From the NCBI RefSeq assembly GCF_038751955.1, contig NZ_JBCEXH010000004.1:203737-267736 (forward strand): 64,000 nucleotides of DNA, in the 5' to 3' direction. Source of the stretch: Methanocalculus natronophilus (GTDB taxonomy: Archaea > Halobacteriota > Methanomicrobia > Methanomicrobiales > Methanocorpusculaceae). Position 1 is the first letter of the stretch. Every line of letters begins with the position of its first letter. Below, piece after piece: positions 44,333 through 54,142 of this stretch. A program made the position numbers and the translations under genes. Below the pieces are notes generated by a model. It had not been told where the DNA came from and searched no databases. It saw only the letters and a program-made list of their open reading frames with translations.

Positions 44333-44402
44333 CTCTCCCATCTCCTCCCTCTCTCCTGATAAAATGTATCATCCCTCCTCTAGTTCGTGCCACACACACG
44401 GC

Positions 44403-44588
44403 TCACCGTGTGACACATCTCCAGGAGACGAAGAGATTGACAATTGTAATGACAATGGCAAAGACAGATGCCCCGAAAAGATCAATAATGCCTCCGCCCA
44501 GCACATAGGTTAGCAACAGCCAGAGCAGGCCCCCGAGAATCCCAATAGCAAGTGGATTTATGATCTGTTTTCTTGGTTCAGAGATCAA
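44403..44588 (-). CDS. Small membrane protein with a TTG start
   Basis: 61 residues with two spans (about 10-30 and 34-54), basic N-terminus (ISEPRKQ). The start is TTG; GGGAGA lies seven nt upstream and no in-frame ATG exists, so the ribosome site decides it. Family unknown. Confidence 0.5.
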   Translation of the reverse strand: MISEPRKQIINPLAIGILGGLLWLLLTYVLGGGIIDLFGASVFAIVITIVNLFVSWRCVTR

Positions 44589-44669
44589 TTCTCCATCTCC
44601 CTGTAGGTAATCAGGATCTTTTCTTCTATTTGGTAGTATCCCATCACACCAGATCGCTTTTGTGACTGC

Positions 44670-45365
44670 TTACCATCTGGATATCCAGATGATCAGCATC
44701 CAGAAAGAGAAGAACAGGGCAAGTGAGAGTGCCGCCATAGGGAGAACCTGGAGATCATGGGTATATCCTGTGACTATCACTCCACCTCCCGCAATAAAGA
44801 GAGCTGTTGCATAGTAGCCCGGCCTCTCCTCTCGCCTGCTTCCGGTACTGATGGTGCCTGTATACTTCCTCGTAGAAAAAGGATAAAACGGCTTCACCCC
44901 TGATTTTGTGCAGGAGTCTTCAAGTATATGGAGTAAGCCTCCGAAGAGAAGGCCAAAGAAGAAGAAGACCAGGATGCCATGCCAGTACCTGATCAGAAGA
45001 AGAATGGCTGCAAAAATGGAAGAGAGGATCAGCGAGTAGACAAGCACACCGGGGATGGTATGCATCGAGCCACGGTGGCCGGGATCAAAAGGCTGCCTGA
45101 GAAGAAAAAAGAGAAGCCGGGTCAGTGGCATGATCAGGGGCCGCATAATCAGGCTGAAAACCTGCGCTATCCCGTCCATATAGTTGAGTTTTGAGTCAGT
45201 GGCATCAGCATCAGGCAGAAGCGATCCGATAACAGTGCCACTGAGAAAGACGATACAGGCAACCGGACTGATCTGCAGAAACGGAGCTGCCAGCAGCAGA
45301 CCGCTGCCTGTACTAATTGCTATATGGTCAGACCCACGCATCTCCTCAGAATGGTAGACTGGCAA
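44670..45365 (-). CDS. YdjM-type membrane-bound metal-dependent hydrolase
   Basis: 231 residues. SLLPDADATDSKL (about 48-60) and HRGSMHTIPGVL (about 97-108) and HILEDSCTKSGVKPFYPFS (about 146-164) carry the conserved Asp/His pattern of the YdjM/DUF457 family; four or five membrane spans lie between. In bacteria YdjM is SOS-induced and affects membrane physiology; its reaction is not known. MRGSDHIAI (44665-type start at 45338) is an alternative start. Confidence 0.85.
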   Translation of the reverse strand: MPVYHSEEMRGSDHIAISTGSGLLLAAPFLQISPVACIVFLSGTVIGSLLPDADATDSKLNYMDGIAQVFSLIMRPLIMPLTRLLFFLLRQPFDPGHRGSMHTIPGVLVYSLILSSIFAAILLLIRYWHGILVFFFFGLLFGGLLHILEDSCTKSGVKPFYPFSTRKYTGTISTGSRREERPGYYATALFIAGGGVIVTGYTHDLQVLPMAALSLALFFSFWMLIIWISRW

Positions 45366-45497
45366 TATAATAAGCCTGCAGGGGTGCAGGGCGAAAGTGA
45401 ATGGCCCGCCTCTTCATCTCTTTCAATACAAAACCAGCTTCTCTCTCACAAAAAAAGCAAAAAAATATCTACGAGTAGAAGAGCAATAACTCTATAG

Positions 45498-46985
45498 ATG
45501 CACAATTATGAGGAGAAGCTATCAGAGCGCCAGTACATGCTGATCCTGATCTCCATCTCAATGGCACTTTTTATGGCGTCACTTGATGGAACAATCGTCA
45601 ATATTGCTCTTCCAACCATATCGCATATCTTTGATCTCCCAACCACAACCGTTGCCTGGGTAGCGACGATCTACCTCCTCACCCTGACAGGCTGCTTTCT
45701 TATCTTTGGCAAACTGGCAGACAGAATAGGATTCAGGCGGATATTCATATCCGGGTTCTTCATCTTTACCATTGGCTCATTCTTTTGTGGCTTCCTACCT
45801 GAGTTTCTTGACTCATTCCTGGCTCTCCTCGGCTCCCGGGTACTGCAGGCAGTCGGCGGAGCAATGATTGCTGCGATGGCGCCTGCCATGGTTGCGGCAT
45901 TCTTCCCCCTGAATAGGAAAGGAAAGGCAATGGGAATCATAACGATCTTTGCAGCACTTGGGACGGCAATAGGGCCAATTGTTGGGGGGTTCCTGACCCA
46001 GTATCTCTCGTGGAACTGGATCTTCTATATCAACATCCCTGTCGGTATCCTGGCGATACTCCTTGGAATGTATGCGATTCCATACAAACCGCCAGCAACA
46101 ACCAGCCACTCGCCATTTGACTATCCCGGTGCTGTTCTCGTCTTCTCAGGTCTTGGTTTTTTAATCCTTGCCGTCAGTATCGGTGCATCAGTTGGATGGA
46201 CAAGTCCGGTCGTCCTTGGTGCATTTGCGGTATCGCTTCTCTCGCTCTGTATCCTGGCTTCCCACGAACTCAAAACAGCTGACCCCATTCTCGATTTCAG
46301 GCTCTTCAAAAAGAGAAACTTTGTTCTGGCCAACCTCATCCTGGTCATCACCTTCTTCCTGTTTGGCGGGGTCAATTACCTCATGCCCTTCTTCCTCACC
46401 ATCGTCAAGAATCTTGACCCCTCAACTGCCGGGCTCATCCTCGCCTCACTCTCGGTTGCACTGATGATAAGCGGCTTTCTCTCAGGCAGGCTCATCAACA
46501 GGATTGGAAACAGGAGATGCTGTATCATCGGGTCGCTCTTCCTCTCTGCAGGGTACCTGATGATCGCCTTCTTCTCATCTGACATCAGTATTCACTATAT
46601 CATAATCGCACTTGGCATGGTTGGCCTGGGTCTTGGGCTCGTCTATCCGCCCGGCACCAACATGGTCATGTGGATGGCAGCACGGGACAAACACGGCATG
46701 GTATCAAGCCTGTTGAATGTCGAACGCTCCGCCCCCCTGACCCTTGGGATCGCCTTCTTCAGCATGCTGTTTGTTCAGGCAATGCTGTTTGTTGCCCAAC
46801 ACCGTGAGATCACCGAGGCATCTCCGGCAGCCCTGCAGATTCAGGTCGTTGTCGCGGGCTTTGATCTCGTCTTTGTCCTGATATTTTTCATCTCGATACT
46901 CGTTGTGCTGCTCTCATTTCTCAGTAAAGATGAGATTCATCCCGACAATCTCGATGATACTGCAGAGAGCATGGTTGTTGTCTAG
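45498..46985 (+). CDS. DHA2-family MFS drug/solute exporter (EmrB/QacA type)
   Basis: 495 residues, fourteen predicted spans. The DHA2 signature LDGTIVNIALPTIS lies in span 1 (about 30-43), motif A GKLADRIGFRRIF at about 72-84 and GGAMIAAMAPAMVAAFFPLNRKGKAMGI at about 118-145 (antiporter region). It pumps drugs or metabolites out using the proton gradient. It is a single gene. Confidence 0.92.
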   Translation: MHNYEEKLSERQYMLILISISMALFMASLDGTIVNIALPTISHIFDLPTTTVAWVATIYLLTLTGCFLIFGKLADRIGFRRIFISGFFIFTIGSFFCGFLPEFLDSFLALLGSRVLQAVGGAMIAAMAPAMVAAFFPLNRKGKAMGIITIFAALGTAIGPIVGGFLTQYLSWNWIFYINIPVGILAILLGMYAIPYKPPATTSHSPFDYPGAVLVFSGLGFLILAVSIGASVGWTSPVVLGAFAVSLLSLCILASHELKTADPILDFRLFKKRNFVLANLILVITFFLFGGVNYLMPFFLTIVKNLDPSTAGLILASLSVALMISGFLSGRLINRIGNRRCCIIGSLFLSAGYLMIAFFSSDISIHYIIIALGMVGLGLGLVYPPGTNMVMWMAARDKHGMVSSLLNVERSAPLTLGIAFFSMLFVQAMLFVAQHREITEASPAALQIQVVVAGFDLVFVLIFFISILVVLLSFLSKDEIHPDNLDDTAESMVVV

Positions 46986-47036
46986 CCGTCTTCCCCGGTT
47001 TGCATATCCCCTATCTTCAGGCACGTAGGGGATAGA

Positions 47037-48368
47037 TCATCTTCCGGGGATTGTGCCATCGAAAACCCGCTTTCTGATCCGTGCGTCCAGGTGTGCAGCA
47101 AGAAGGCTGATAAAGAGGCATCCGCTGCGAGCATCCAGGTCTCTCTCATCCCCTCCGATATCCCAAAGGAACATATCGCGCATCAGATCAGAGGACTGTT
47201 CTGCCAGAATGCCTGCTGCCAGGAGATTATAGATCTCTTCGGGCTTTTCGTTGAGTGAACTAACAATTATCTGCCTGCCTGCCCGTCTCAACAGGATTTT
47301 CTGGGTTTTTCGATCAAAAAGACCCTGCCTGGCACCAGCATTGATAGCCTCTGCCTCTTCTGTTGCAGATCTGACATCCTTGAAGAGATAGGTGAAGATA
47401 CCATCTGTTTCACTGGCTCCGGTGAGAATGTGTCTCCCTTCCCGTCTGAAATGATCCGTGAGCTGAAGCGGGGTGTCATACCTGCTGCTCTCGTGAGGCA
47501 ATGGGTATATGAACGCTACCCCTGCCTCCTGAAAGGGGGTGACATCGATCTCACAATCCGCATCCTCCAGGCATCCGGTCATCGCCAGCTCCGGGGAGCT
47601 GATGAAGAGGATGCTCTCTTCAGGCTCCTGTTCGGGGCTCGCCAGGGAGAGAAAAGTCCGGGCAGGCAGAAAAGGCTCAGCCTGCGGGCCCGGCAGGCTT
47701 ACCACCCAAACCGGAACTCCTGAATCTGCCTCGGCAAAGAGGAGTGCACTATGGTGATGTGGATCCTCATTCTGCATGCTGCCAGGAGAAAACGGGATTG
47801 CTATCCGGCGTCCTTTGGTCTGGAGATATGAACCAATCGCCTGTTGGCCGGCTTTATTGCTGCCGATAAGCCTCTGTACCATTCGCCTTTGTTCTTCGCT
47901 CTCACCTGAATGTTCAAAGGGCTTTGCCCAGGCTGCCTCCTTGCCAGCAGGCATCCCTCGCAGCTGCTCAATCCTCTGGGTGAGAAGTGACAGTATCTCC
48001 TCCAAGCAATCGGGGAAGCTCTCTTTAATCTGGGAAAAGAGAGCGAGAGCTTCTTTTGGAAGATGAGCAGCCGCCCCGTCTCCCCACTCGTCTGGTTCAG
48101 GTTCAGCCTGAGCTTTTAGAAACTCTGGCTCGACAATCCAGTCGACAGAGGCAGCCGGCTCTCCTCTCTTCGCACCCTTTGGGATCAGCCCCTCCTCCTT
48201 TGTCAGCCTCCCGATATAGGTGCTCACTTTTTTCGGCGACTTTGTCTGACGATCGTACCTGCTTGTGGAATGGTAGACATAGGGTCTTTTGGAAATATAC
48301 TTGATCTCCAGGCACTTCACTCCTTTTGCCCGCTGCTCATGAAGCCAGGCTTTTGCCCACTCCTCCAT
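47037..48368 (-). CDS. Transposase-derived protein (IS1634/IS4-like) without an evident catalytic triad
   Basis: 443 residues with an intact frame. The N-terminus EIKYISKRPYVYHSTSRYDR (about 21-40) and KKVSTYIGRLTKEEGLIPKG is the leading module of archaeal IS1634-type transposases. Later regions align by eye with the RNase H-like core, but the strand that normally ends in the second catalytic Asp (VVADRG) reads ILFISSPELA, and the region of the first Asp is disrupted. The C-terminal RSGCLFISLLAAHLDARIRK recalls the family's closing helix. No inverted repeats were seen at either end. I infer a domesticated DNA-binding protein. Confidence 0.6.
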   Translation of the reverse strand: MEEWAKAWLHEQRAKGVKCLEIKYISKRPYVYHSTSRYDRQTKSPKKVSTYIGRLTKEEGLIPKGAKRGEPAASVDWIVEPEFLKAQAEPEPDEWGDGAAAHLPKEALALFSQIKESFPDCLEEILSLLTQRIEQLRGMPAGKEAAWAKPFEHSGESEEQRRMVQRLIGSNKAGQQAIGSYLQTKGRRIAIPFSPGSMQNEDPHHHSALLFAEADSGVPVWVVSLPGPQAEPFLPARTFLSLASPEQEPEESILFISSPELAMTGCLEDADCEIDVTPFQEAGVAFIYPLPHESSRYDTPLQLTDHFRREGRHILTGASETDGIFTYLFKDVRSATEEAEAINAGARQGLFDRKTQKILLRRAGRQIIVSSLNEKPEEIYNLLAAGILAEQSSDLMRDMFLWDIGGDERDLDARSGCLFISLLAAHLDARIRKRVFDGTIPGR

Positions 48369-48480
48369 CAGTCTTTTCTTTAGGGATTATACTATAAGAG
48401 AGCTTCTTTTTTATCTGAGGGTATAAGAGGGAGGAGCTACTACATAGAATAGTACCTGGAAACAACCCGGAAAGGTGGAT

Positions 48481-51400
48481 ATGGTTCTCAACGGTTTCTT
48501 CGGCTCAAACATTCAGCGGCTTGCCGAGCGGAAAAAATACGATAAGCTCGCATCCATGATAGTCACAGCTGAGCCTGAGATCAAGAGGGAGGCTGCCCTT
48601 GCCCTTGCAGGGTGTGGTGATGAAGCCTATGAGGTGCTTGGAAATGCCCTTGAAGATCTGCTCTCACCGATTGAGCTCAATGTCCTTGTCCGGGATATAT
48701 ACAATAATCTCAGGAAAAACCAGAAAGAAGTAGTCATCTTTCTCTTACACGCTCCCGAGATTGTCAGGAACCTGGTTGCCAAAGAGATCATCTCAACCGG
48801 GGTGCCTGATCTTGCCACCATCCACAGGTTCTCAAAGAACAGCGATCCAATCCTCAGGCGGGCAGCTGTTGCCACAGCAGATCATCTCGGTAAAGAGGGT
48901 TTTGATATCGTCCTCTCCGGCCTCTTCGACCGGGATCCGGATGTTGCACGTGAAGCTGCCGATATTTTTGAGAAAAGAAAAAATATTCCTGAATCCCCAA
49001 AGGAGAGAGCACAATATCTCTATGTCAGGGAGAAGTGGCATGAACTGTCACAGATGGGAAAACATGGAAAACCCATCCTTCTCCGTTTATTAAAAGATGG
49101 ATCCAATGCCGAGCGCAGGGCAGTGATCAAGGCACTTGGCAAAGGACGGGATCCTGATATGGTCAAAATTCTTCAGCGGCAGCTGAATGATCCTGATCCA
49201 TTAATTGTTGCCGAATCCATTGCGGCCATCGCCACTATTGGGGGTCCTGAAGCAGAACGGACACTTGTGGCATGCCTTCGCGCATCGTATCCACTCATCA
49301 GGATGGAGTCGGGCTGGGGTCTGCAACGGATGGGGTGGAAACCAGATACCGAGGAAGATAAAATTCTTCTCTTTTTTGCAACCGAGAACTGGAAGAAACT
49401 TGCAGATATCGGAAAAGCTGCGATACCCGTTCTTGTATATGCCCTCCGTGAAGAGCATTCGGCAGTCAGGGCAAATGCCATAGAGACACTCCGGCTGATT
49501 GGCCCGCTCGGAATAGCCGCACTCAGGCAGGCAGCAGGATCACGGGATGCTGCTCTTGCCCGGCAGGCAAAACTGGCGCTCCTTGAGATAGAGAAGAAGG
49601 AAGCTGAATTATTGGCAGATTCGCAGATAACAGTTGATGACTCCAGGTACAAAAACGAACTTCAGGCTTCGCTGAAGGCCCGCTCCTCTCACGTAAAGTC
49701 ATTGTCAAAGAAGCCTCCGGGTGCTCCTCCAGACAAAAATATTGCTGTTCCAAAGCCGGTAGATCCAGCACTGGAAAAGAAGAGATACCGTGAAGAACTG
49801 CAGGATTCACTCAGGGCCCGGGAAGAGCACAGCCAGACGGTACCACCCAAACAAACCAAATCCAAAGAGAAGGATCCAGCAACTCTCCCGGATGATTCCC
49901 GTACAAACCTGGAGTTAAACGATGCGATACTCGGCAGCCTCAATGAAGCACTCAGGAAACTCTATGGCGAAGCCGGGCAGGGGAGGGGGCTGATCGACAC
50001 CACGGTTATCGAGCCGCTCAGGAAGAAGGATGATGATATGGTTGTGAGCGAGACTCACCTTGAAGCCGATCCGGATCCAACACCACAGCCTTCCCTCTGG
50101 AAGGAGGATGATGAGAAGGACGAAGAAAAAGGCGATAACTTCATGAAGCTGGTCGCCTCTCTCTCTGACAGGGATCCCAATATCCGTGTTTCCGCCTGTT
50201 ATGCGCTTCGTCTCCATGGTGAACGGGCAGTTGATCCCCTCATATCTGCCCTCCGTGACAGCTCCCTGCTTGTCAGGGCAGCAGCTGCGGAATCACTTGG
50301 AGAAATAGCCGATCCAAGAGCGAAACTTTTCCTTCTCAAACTCACCAGAGATGAAGAACCCGATGTCCGGATTGCTGCAATACTTGCTCTTGGCTATCTT
50401 CCGGATGCCGAGATCGTTTCTGTTCTCATTACGCTGCTTGGTGATGATCACTTCCGTGTCGCGACTGCTGCAGTTGATGCGCTCGTCAGAATGGGACATA
50501 CCGCCCTTCCCTATCTTATAAAAGCCCTTGATGATCAGAATATTCTGATCCGCACAAACGCTGCCGCCGCACTTGGCAGGACAGAGGATCCATTTGTCAT
50601 ACCGATCCTGGTGCGGTATCTTGAGGATCCAATTGAGGAGATGCGTATTGCGATTGCACGGGCACTGGCACGATTTGGTCTTGAGGCCATCCCACCTCTC
50701 CAGGCGATACTTCAGGATGGTTCACGGCTTCAAAAGCTGACAGTCCTCGACACATTCGGCCGGATGAGTGAAGACGAGGCAACAACGGCAATCCGTCCGG
50801 CTCTGGGTGATCCGGATCAGAGTGTCCGCCTCTATGCTCTTCGGATGCTCAGGAAACGGGAGTCGCTTGCTCTCTGGCGTGAGGCGTGGGCTGATCAGCT
50901 GAAGGGTGATGTACCGAAACCAAAAGGGATTCCCCGGCTGAAGAAGGAGGACAAAGAACGATATGTTGAGGGTGGCGGTGAGGATGATGTCCATACTCTC
51001 ATTGAGGGATTAAAGGATAATAACCGCAATGTACAGTTTGCATCCGCGATGAAACTCACGGTCATGGGCCGTTCCGCAATTGACGAGCTCCTCAAGGCAA
51101 TCAAATCAGAATCTCCTGAACTCAGGTCTCTTGCAGAGGAAGTTATTGGTGAGATGAGGGAAGTTGCTGTTGAGCCGCTTCTTGATGCCCTGTATGATGA
51201 AAGTCCGGTCATTCGGGCGGTTGCATCCAGGAACCTCGGGCGTATTGGCGGCTCATCGGTTGTTGGTCCGCTCACACGTGCCCTTGAGACCGATGAGGAT
51301 GATGAGGTCAGAGCCATTATTGTTGAAGCACTCGGCTATATCGGAACGCCTGAGGCAGCAGATCCGATCATACGGTCACTCCAGGACAGAGAGGAGAATG

Positions 51401-52569
51401 TCAGGATGGTCGCCGCCAGGACACTGGGTTATATGAATGATCCATCAGCCACAAAAGCCCTGATCAATGCGCTTGAAGATACCGATCTTCGTGTCAGGGA
51501 CGCAGCCCTCCAAGCATTACATGATCCAGACGGCACCCCCCGGGAACATCTTGTCCGGGCACTGACCGATGAATCGGGCACAGCTGGTCCTGGTGTCTCC
51601 GATGCCCTCAAGGCCATAGGCTGGACGCCTGAAACCGAGGAGGAGCAGGTCTGTTTCCTGATATCCCAGAGCCGCTGGTTTGAGGTTGATAAGATCGGAA
51701 AATCTGCTCTTAAACCGATCCGGGAAACACTTGAGAAAGGATCAGTTGAAGCCAGGATTGAAGCGATCAAGACGATAGGCCGGCTACACGATCCAGAAGC
51801 AATCACCCTTCTGATCGATTCGCTTGCTGATGAAAACTTAATGATCAGGAAACGTGCGGAATATGCCCTTGTGGATATTGGTTTGGATGCAGTCGAGCCT
51901 CTGACTGCACTCCTTGGCAAAGGAACAGATCAGCAGGACACAACCATTCAGCGGATCCTACGCCGCATAGAAGCAAGACCTCCCCGGGAGTTGCCCAAAC
52001 CTGAGCCTGCTTCCGAAGAGGAAGAAGATTCTGTACCCCTTTCCCGGCAGGAATCTGAAGAGGCCGGCCAGATCCCGGAAAGCGAACCTGCTGCCGATGG
52101 AGAGACCGGCATTGCTGATTTGGCTTTGGAAACTGATGCCGATACCCTGCCATCTTCTGGAAATGAGCGTGAACCTGTCTCTGAGACCGCATCTGCTGGC
52201 AAATCCCCCAGTGACGATGCATCGTATTCCGAGGGTATTCCAACAGATGCCGAAGAAGAGTCTCCTCCATCTCTTTCATCATCAGCCAGCCAGGGGATGG
52301 AGTCTGAAGGAGAGCAGTTTTGGTCCACTACCGCCACTCAAACGCCTGCTGCACGGACTGAAGGGGAATCAGACGATTCCGATCTGCTCTCTGAAGATGA
52401 ATTTACCGATTTTGAGTTTGATACAGACTCTCTTCGTCTGGAAAACGATGAAGATGAAAAGACAGCAGAGGATGTTGATCTGGAGGAGGCGTATCCAGAC
52501 ACAGGAGAAGAAAAGGAGGAGACAAAACCCGGGGAGCAGACGAGGAGAGAGCCGGGAGGTCCTCAATAG
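48481..52569 (+). CDS. Giant HEAT-repeat protein with an acidic disordered tail
   Basis: 1,362 residues. HEAT/PBS-lyase-like repeats of about 30 residues run through about 25-390 and about 555-1155 (for example VDPLISALRDSSLLVRAAAA). They are separated by a charged linker (about 390-540) with duplicated SRYKNELQASLKARSSHVKS and KKRYREELQDSLRAREEHSQ segments. Two repeats contain a longer variant with GWKPDTEEDKIL/GWTPETEEEQVC, as in bilin-lyase-like HEAT proteins. The last 200 residues are Glu/Asp/Ser-rich and low-complexity. There is no signal or membrane span. It is probably a scaffold; the partner is unknown. ATG 48481 is preferred over GTG 48475 because of AAGGTG just upstream. Confidence 0.85.
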   Translation: MVLNGFFGSNIQRLAERKKYDKLASMIVTAEPEIKREAALALAGCGDEAYEVLGNALEDLLSPIELNVLVRDIYNNLRKNQKEVVIFLLHAPEIVRNLVAKEIISTGVPDLATIHRFSKNSDPILRRAAVATADHLGKEGFDIVLSGLFDRDPDVAREAADIFEKRKNIPESPKERAQYLYVREKWHELSQMGKHGKPILLRLLKDGSNAERRAVIKALGKGRDPDMVKILQRQLNDPDPLIVAESIAAIATIGGPEAERTLVACLRASYPLIRMESGWGLQRMGWKPDTEEDKILLFFATENWKKLADIGKAAIPVLVYALREEHSAVRANAIETLRLIGPLGIAALRQAAGSRDAALARQAKLALLEIEKKEAELLADSQITVDDSRYKNELQASLKARSSHVKSLSKKPPGAPPDKNIAVPKPVDPALEKKRYREELQDSLRAREEHSQTVPPKQTKSKEKDPATLPDDSRTNLELNDAILGSLNEALRKLYGEAGQGRGLIDTTVIEPLRKKDDDMVVSETHLEADPDPTPQPSLWKEDDEKDEEKGDNFMKLVASLSDRDPNIRVSACYALRLHGERAVDPLISALRDSSLLVRAAAAESLGEIADPRAKLFLLKLTRDEEPDVRIAAILALGYLPDAEIVSVLITLLGDDHFRVATAAVDALVRMGHTALPYLIKALDDQNILIRTNAAAALGRTEDPFVIPILVRYLEDPIEEMRIAIARALARFGLEAIPPLQAILQDGSRLQKLTVLDTFGRMSEDEATTAIRPALGDPDQSVRLYALRMLRKRESLALWREAWADQLKGDVPKPKGIPRLKKEDKERYVEGGGEDDVHTLIEGLKDNNRNVQFASAMKLTVMGRSAIDELLKAIKSESPELRSLAEEVIGEMREVAVEPLLDALYDESPVIRAVASRNLGRIGGSSVVGPLTRALETDEDDEVRAIIVEALGYIGTPEAADPIIRSLQDREENVRMVAARTLGYMNDPSATKALINALEDTDLRVRDAALQALHDPDGTPREHLVRALTDESGTAGPGVSDALKAIGWTPETEEEQVCFLISQSRWFEVDKIGKSALKPIRETLEKGSVEARIEAIKTIGRLHDPEAITLLIDSLADENLMIRKRAEYALVDIGLDAVEPLTALLGKGTDQQDTTIQRILRRIEARPPRELPKPEPASEEEEDSVPLSRQESEEAGQIPESEPAADGETGIADLALETDADTLPSSGNEREPVSETASAGKSPSDDASYSEGIPTDAEEESPPSLSSSASQGMESEGEQFWSTTATQTPAARTEGESDDSDLLSEDEFTDFEFDTDSLRLENDEDEKTAEDVDLEEAYPDTGEEKEETKPGEQTRREPGGPQ

Positions 52570-52627
52570 ATTGTCTTCTCCCGGCAGTTGTTCCCTAAAC
52601 CGGCCGTCCTGAAACTATTCTCCTCAC

Positions 52628-54124
52628 CTATTCCTCAAACTTCTCCTGTGACAATCCTATCCAGAGCGTGTAGCAGAGAACAATCATCACAAGCATGAAT
52701 GGGAATGCCGCTGTGATCGCCATCATCTGGAGTGCATCAAGGCCTCCGGTTACCAGAAGAACAATCGAGACAAGAGAGAGCGACAGTCCCCAGATCACCT
52801 TCTTATAGAGAGGGACAACAATGCTTCCCCTGGTTGTGAGCGATCCAAGCACCACTGTTGCAGAATCTGCTGATGTGACGAAGAAGATGGAGAGGAGGAG
52901 GATCGCAATAAGCGAGAGCATGCCTGCATACGGGTAGTGTTCAAAGAACGCAAAGAGGGCAAGTGAGACATCCTCCCCGGCAATAAGGGCGAGATCAACG
53001 TCATTGTGCAGTTCAAGATAGAGTGCGGATCCTCCAAAGACCGAGAACCAGATAAATGTAAAGAGGGTTGGAACGGTGAGCACCGTCAGGACAAACTCCC
53101 GAATCGTCCTGCCGCGAGAGATCCGGGCAATAAAGAGACCCACAAACGGTGACCAGGAGATCCACCATGCCCAGTAGAAGACCGTCCAGTCACGGCTCCA
53201 TTCGTATCCTGCAAATGGATATGCCTGCAGGCTTAAATCAACCAGGTTATTGATATAGCCTCCAAGTGTGGAAGAGAAGAGATTCAGGATAAATGGAGTC
53301 GACCCAAGAGCAAGAATGAATGCGAGGAGTAGTGTTGCAAGCAGTATATTGAATTTCGAGAGGATCTGGACTCCCTTCTCCACACCAAGGATGGCAGACG
53401 CCATGAAGAGGGCTGTTGCAATGATGATGATCCCAATTGTCACCGAGATTGCAGACGAGATGCCATAGAGGTGGGTGAAACCACTGTGTATCTGAAGAGC
53501 TCCAAACCCTAACGACGTTGCAGTGCCAAAGACGGTGGCAAATACCGCAAGGACATCAACGATATTCCCCGGAAGCCTGAAGGTTCTCTCACCAAGCACC
53601 GGATAGAAACATGAACTAATCAATGCAGGCATACCTCTTCTGAAGGAGAAGTATGCAATTGAGAGGCTGACAATCGTATAGATTGCCCATGGGTGGATCC
53701 CCCAGTGGAAGAACGAATACCGCATGGCAAATGCAGCGGCATCCGGGGAGGTTGGTGTCAGGAAAGGCGGCGGCTGGAGAAAGTGGACAAGCGGCTCAGA
53801 GACGCCCCAGAAGAGGAGGCCGATCCCCATACCGGCAGCAAAAAGCATTGCAACCCAGCCAAAGAAAGTATACTGAGGCCGCTCGTTGTCAGATCCGAGC
53901 TTGACTGTTCCATACTTTGAGAGTGCTATTGCAAGTGTGAAGAGGAGGAAGAAGAACCCGGCCAACAGGTACAGCCAGCTGAAATAATCAAGTATCGCTC
54001 CATGCACAGCTGATGCTGCTCTGTCAAGCACCTCCGGAAAGAGAATACCCATTGCAATGAAGGTGAGTATGATACCTGATGAGAGAAGAAAGACCGGCTC
54101 TTTTCTGAAATGATCCTGCAACAT
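52628..54124 (-). CDS. BCCT-family betaine/choline/carnitine transporter
   Basis: 498 residues, twelve spans. Family motifs are GMGIGLLFWGVSEPL (about 98-112), RYSFFHWGIHPWAIY (about 134-148) and the signature DWTVFYWAWWISWSPFVGLF (about 305-324). It imports quaternary-amine osmolytes with Na+ or H+. The universal stress gene lies 18 nt upstream on the same strand, so both are probably one stress-related operon. Confidence 0.94.
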   Translation of the reverse strand: MLQDHFRKEPVFLLSSGIILTFIAMGILFPEVLDRAASAVHGAILDYFSWLYLLAGFFFLLFTLAIALSKYGTVKLGSDNERPQYTFFGWVAMLFAAGMGIGLLFWGVSEPLVHFLQPPPFLTPTSPDAAAFAMRYSFFHWGIHPWAIYTIVSLSIAYFSFRRGMPALISSCFYPVLGERTFRLPGNIVDVLAVFATVFGTATSLGFGALQIHSGFTHLYGISSAISVTIGIIIIATALFMASAILGVEKGVQILSKFNILLATLLLAFILALGSTPFILNLFSSTLGGYINNLVDLSLQAYPFAGYEWSRDWTVFYWAWWISWSPFVGLFIARISRGRTIREFVLTVLTVPTLFTFIWFSVFGGSALYLELHNDVDLALIAGEDVSLALFAFFEHYPYAGMLSLIAILLLSIFFVTSADSATVVLGSLTTRGSIVVPLYKKVIWGLSLSLVSIVLLVTGGLDALQMMAITAAFPFMLVMIVLCYTLWIGLSQEKFEE

Positions 54125-54142
54125 AGCTACTACCTCTCCTGC

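Noticed and set aside
47037..48368. Active insertion sequence
   Set aside because: No terminal inverted repeats or target duplication seen and catalytic positions appear lost.
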